Shown piece by piece: positions 4,794-5,265 of a stretch of 5,265 bases of DNA (positions are counted from its first letter, which is position 1; each line of letters begins with the position of its first letter). Source of the DNA: GCA-002862325 sp036339295 (lineage in GTDB: Bacteria > Planctomycetota > Phycisphaerae > Phycisphaerales > SM1A02); NCBI GenBank assembly GCA_036339295.1, contig JAYZBK010000038.1, positions 1-5,265 of the forward strand, given 5' to 3'. The notes under the pieces were generated by a model that saw nothing but the letters and a program-made list of their open reading frames with translations, was not told the DNA's origin and did not search any database. The position numbers and the translations under genes are program-made.

Positions 4794-5265
4794 ATGGCAC
4801 TGGACGAATGCGCTCCCATGCAGGACGATGCCGCCGGTCCCCGACCATCCGGGTCGGAGGGCCTGACGGCCGTCTCCTCCTCGATCGGACCGGGAGGATC
4901 GGCCCGGCCGCCGTCCATCCGACCCGCCGAAACGTCTTCGGATGCGGAGGACGCGGAAGCGAGGGAGTCCATGTCCATGGATCGAACCCCGATCGAACCG
5001 AAGACCGATGAGCCGGCCTCGCCGGCCGACCTCCGCGAACACTTGAAGCTCGGTGCCCGGATGATCTCCGCCCTCGAGTCCCAGCTTCTTCGAGCGACGA
5101 GACTTCTCCGCGACCAGCGGGACGCATCCCAGGCCCTCGACCGAAGGCTGTCGGCGATGGCCTCGCTCGACGTGCGGGTCGAGGAGATCGAGGCCGCGGT
5201 CGCGACCCTCGAGCGTCGCGTCGCCCACGCGATCGAGGGCGACGCGAGCCCCCACCGGAGCGGCT
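4794..5265 (+). CDS. hypothetical coiled-coil protein, 3' end cut by window edge
   Basis: I do not recognise this gene. It is open from ATG 4794 to the right edge, giving 157 complete codons and no stop. The N-terminal third (1-77) is rich in Pro, Ser, Gly, Asp and Glu and looks disordered. From about 80 to 150 there is no proline, and Leu/Ile/Val/Ala/Met recur with 3-4 spacing (for example 91, 94, 98, 101, 105, then 115, 119, 122, 125, 129, 132, 136, 139, 143) among many Arg and Glu residues, which predicts a coiled coil with a slight break in the heptads around 108-112. No signal peptide or membrane segment is visible in this part. GGAGA 5 bases upstream and continued G/C-rich third positions support a real gene on this strand; the minus-strand open frames opposite it look like shadows. 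It starts 131 bases after yihY in the same direction and could share its transcript. A scaffold, cell-envelope or division-related role would be speculation. Confidence 0.65.
   Translation, partial: MALDECAPMQDDAAGPRPSGSEGLTAVSSSIGPGGSARPPSIRPAETSSDAEDAEARESMSMDRTPIEPKTDEPASPADLREHLKLGARMISALESQLLRATRLLRDQRDASQALDRRLSAMASLDVRVEEIEAAVATLERRVAHAIEGDASPHRSG

Noticed and set aside
3277..5127. Minus-strand open frame of 616 residues opposite yihY
   Set aside because: It is a charged, His/Glu/Arg-rich shadow of the membrane protein gene, with no start context or domain; the plus strand has clear transmembrane segments.

Overview
The window is GC-rich (roughly two thirds G+C by eye) bacterial chromosome with compact, mostly housekeeping genes. 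Codon third positions are strongly G/C, and the one tRNA does not encode its CCA end. The mix of a queuosine enzyme, an S4-type pseudouridine synthase, a degenerate FmdB-like protein and a long YihY-type membrane protein would suit a marine planctomycete of the Phycisphaerae type. That placement is a guess: nothing here is diagnostic of a phylum.

Layout. Positions 1-322 hold no convincing complete gene. They contain a possible coding remnant at the left edge, a plus-strand terminator-like hairpin (about 96-130), and two and a half copies of a 56-bp tandem repeat (148-286) with small UUCG/UUCA hairpins. queE follows on the minus strand (323-1054). A plus-strand tRNA-Leu(GAG) at 1151-1236 has a recognisable promoter (1089-1116) and a strong intrinsic terminator (1240-1274). 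A tightly spaced minus-strand cluster comes next: an rluB/rsuA-family pseudouridine synthase (2354-3280), a short FmdB-like zinc-ribbon protein (2110-2331) and a DUF429 RNase H-like protein (1316-2092), transcribed in that order with gaps of 22 and 17 bases. Divergent from rluB, after 50 bases, is a YihY/BrkB-family membrane protein (3331-4662). It is followed by a start with a good ribosome binding site for a coiled-coil protein that runs off the right edge (4794-5265).

Functional links. queE (queuosine in tRNA), the tRNA gene and the pseudouridine synthase (rRNA modification) give the window an RNA-modification flavour. They lie in separate transcription units, so this is probably coincidental. 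The rluB-fmdB-DUF429 cluster is the only clear candidate operon. I see no CRISPR array, insertion sequence, toxin-antitoxin pair, phage gene or defence system. The items most worth checking are the 56-bp hairpin repeat, the unexplained left edge, the altered cysteines of the FmdB-like protein, the missing Shine-Dalgarno at rluB, and the unrecognised coiled-coil protein.
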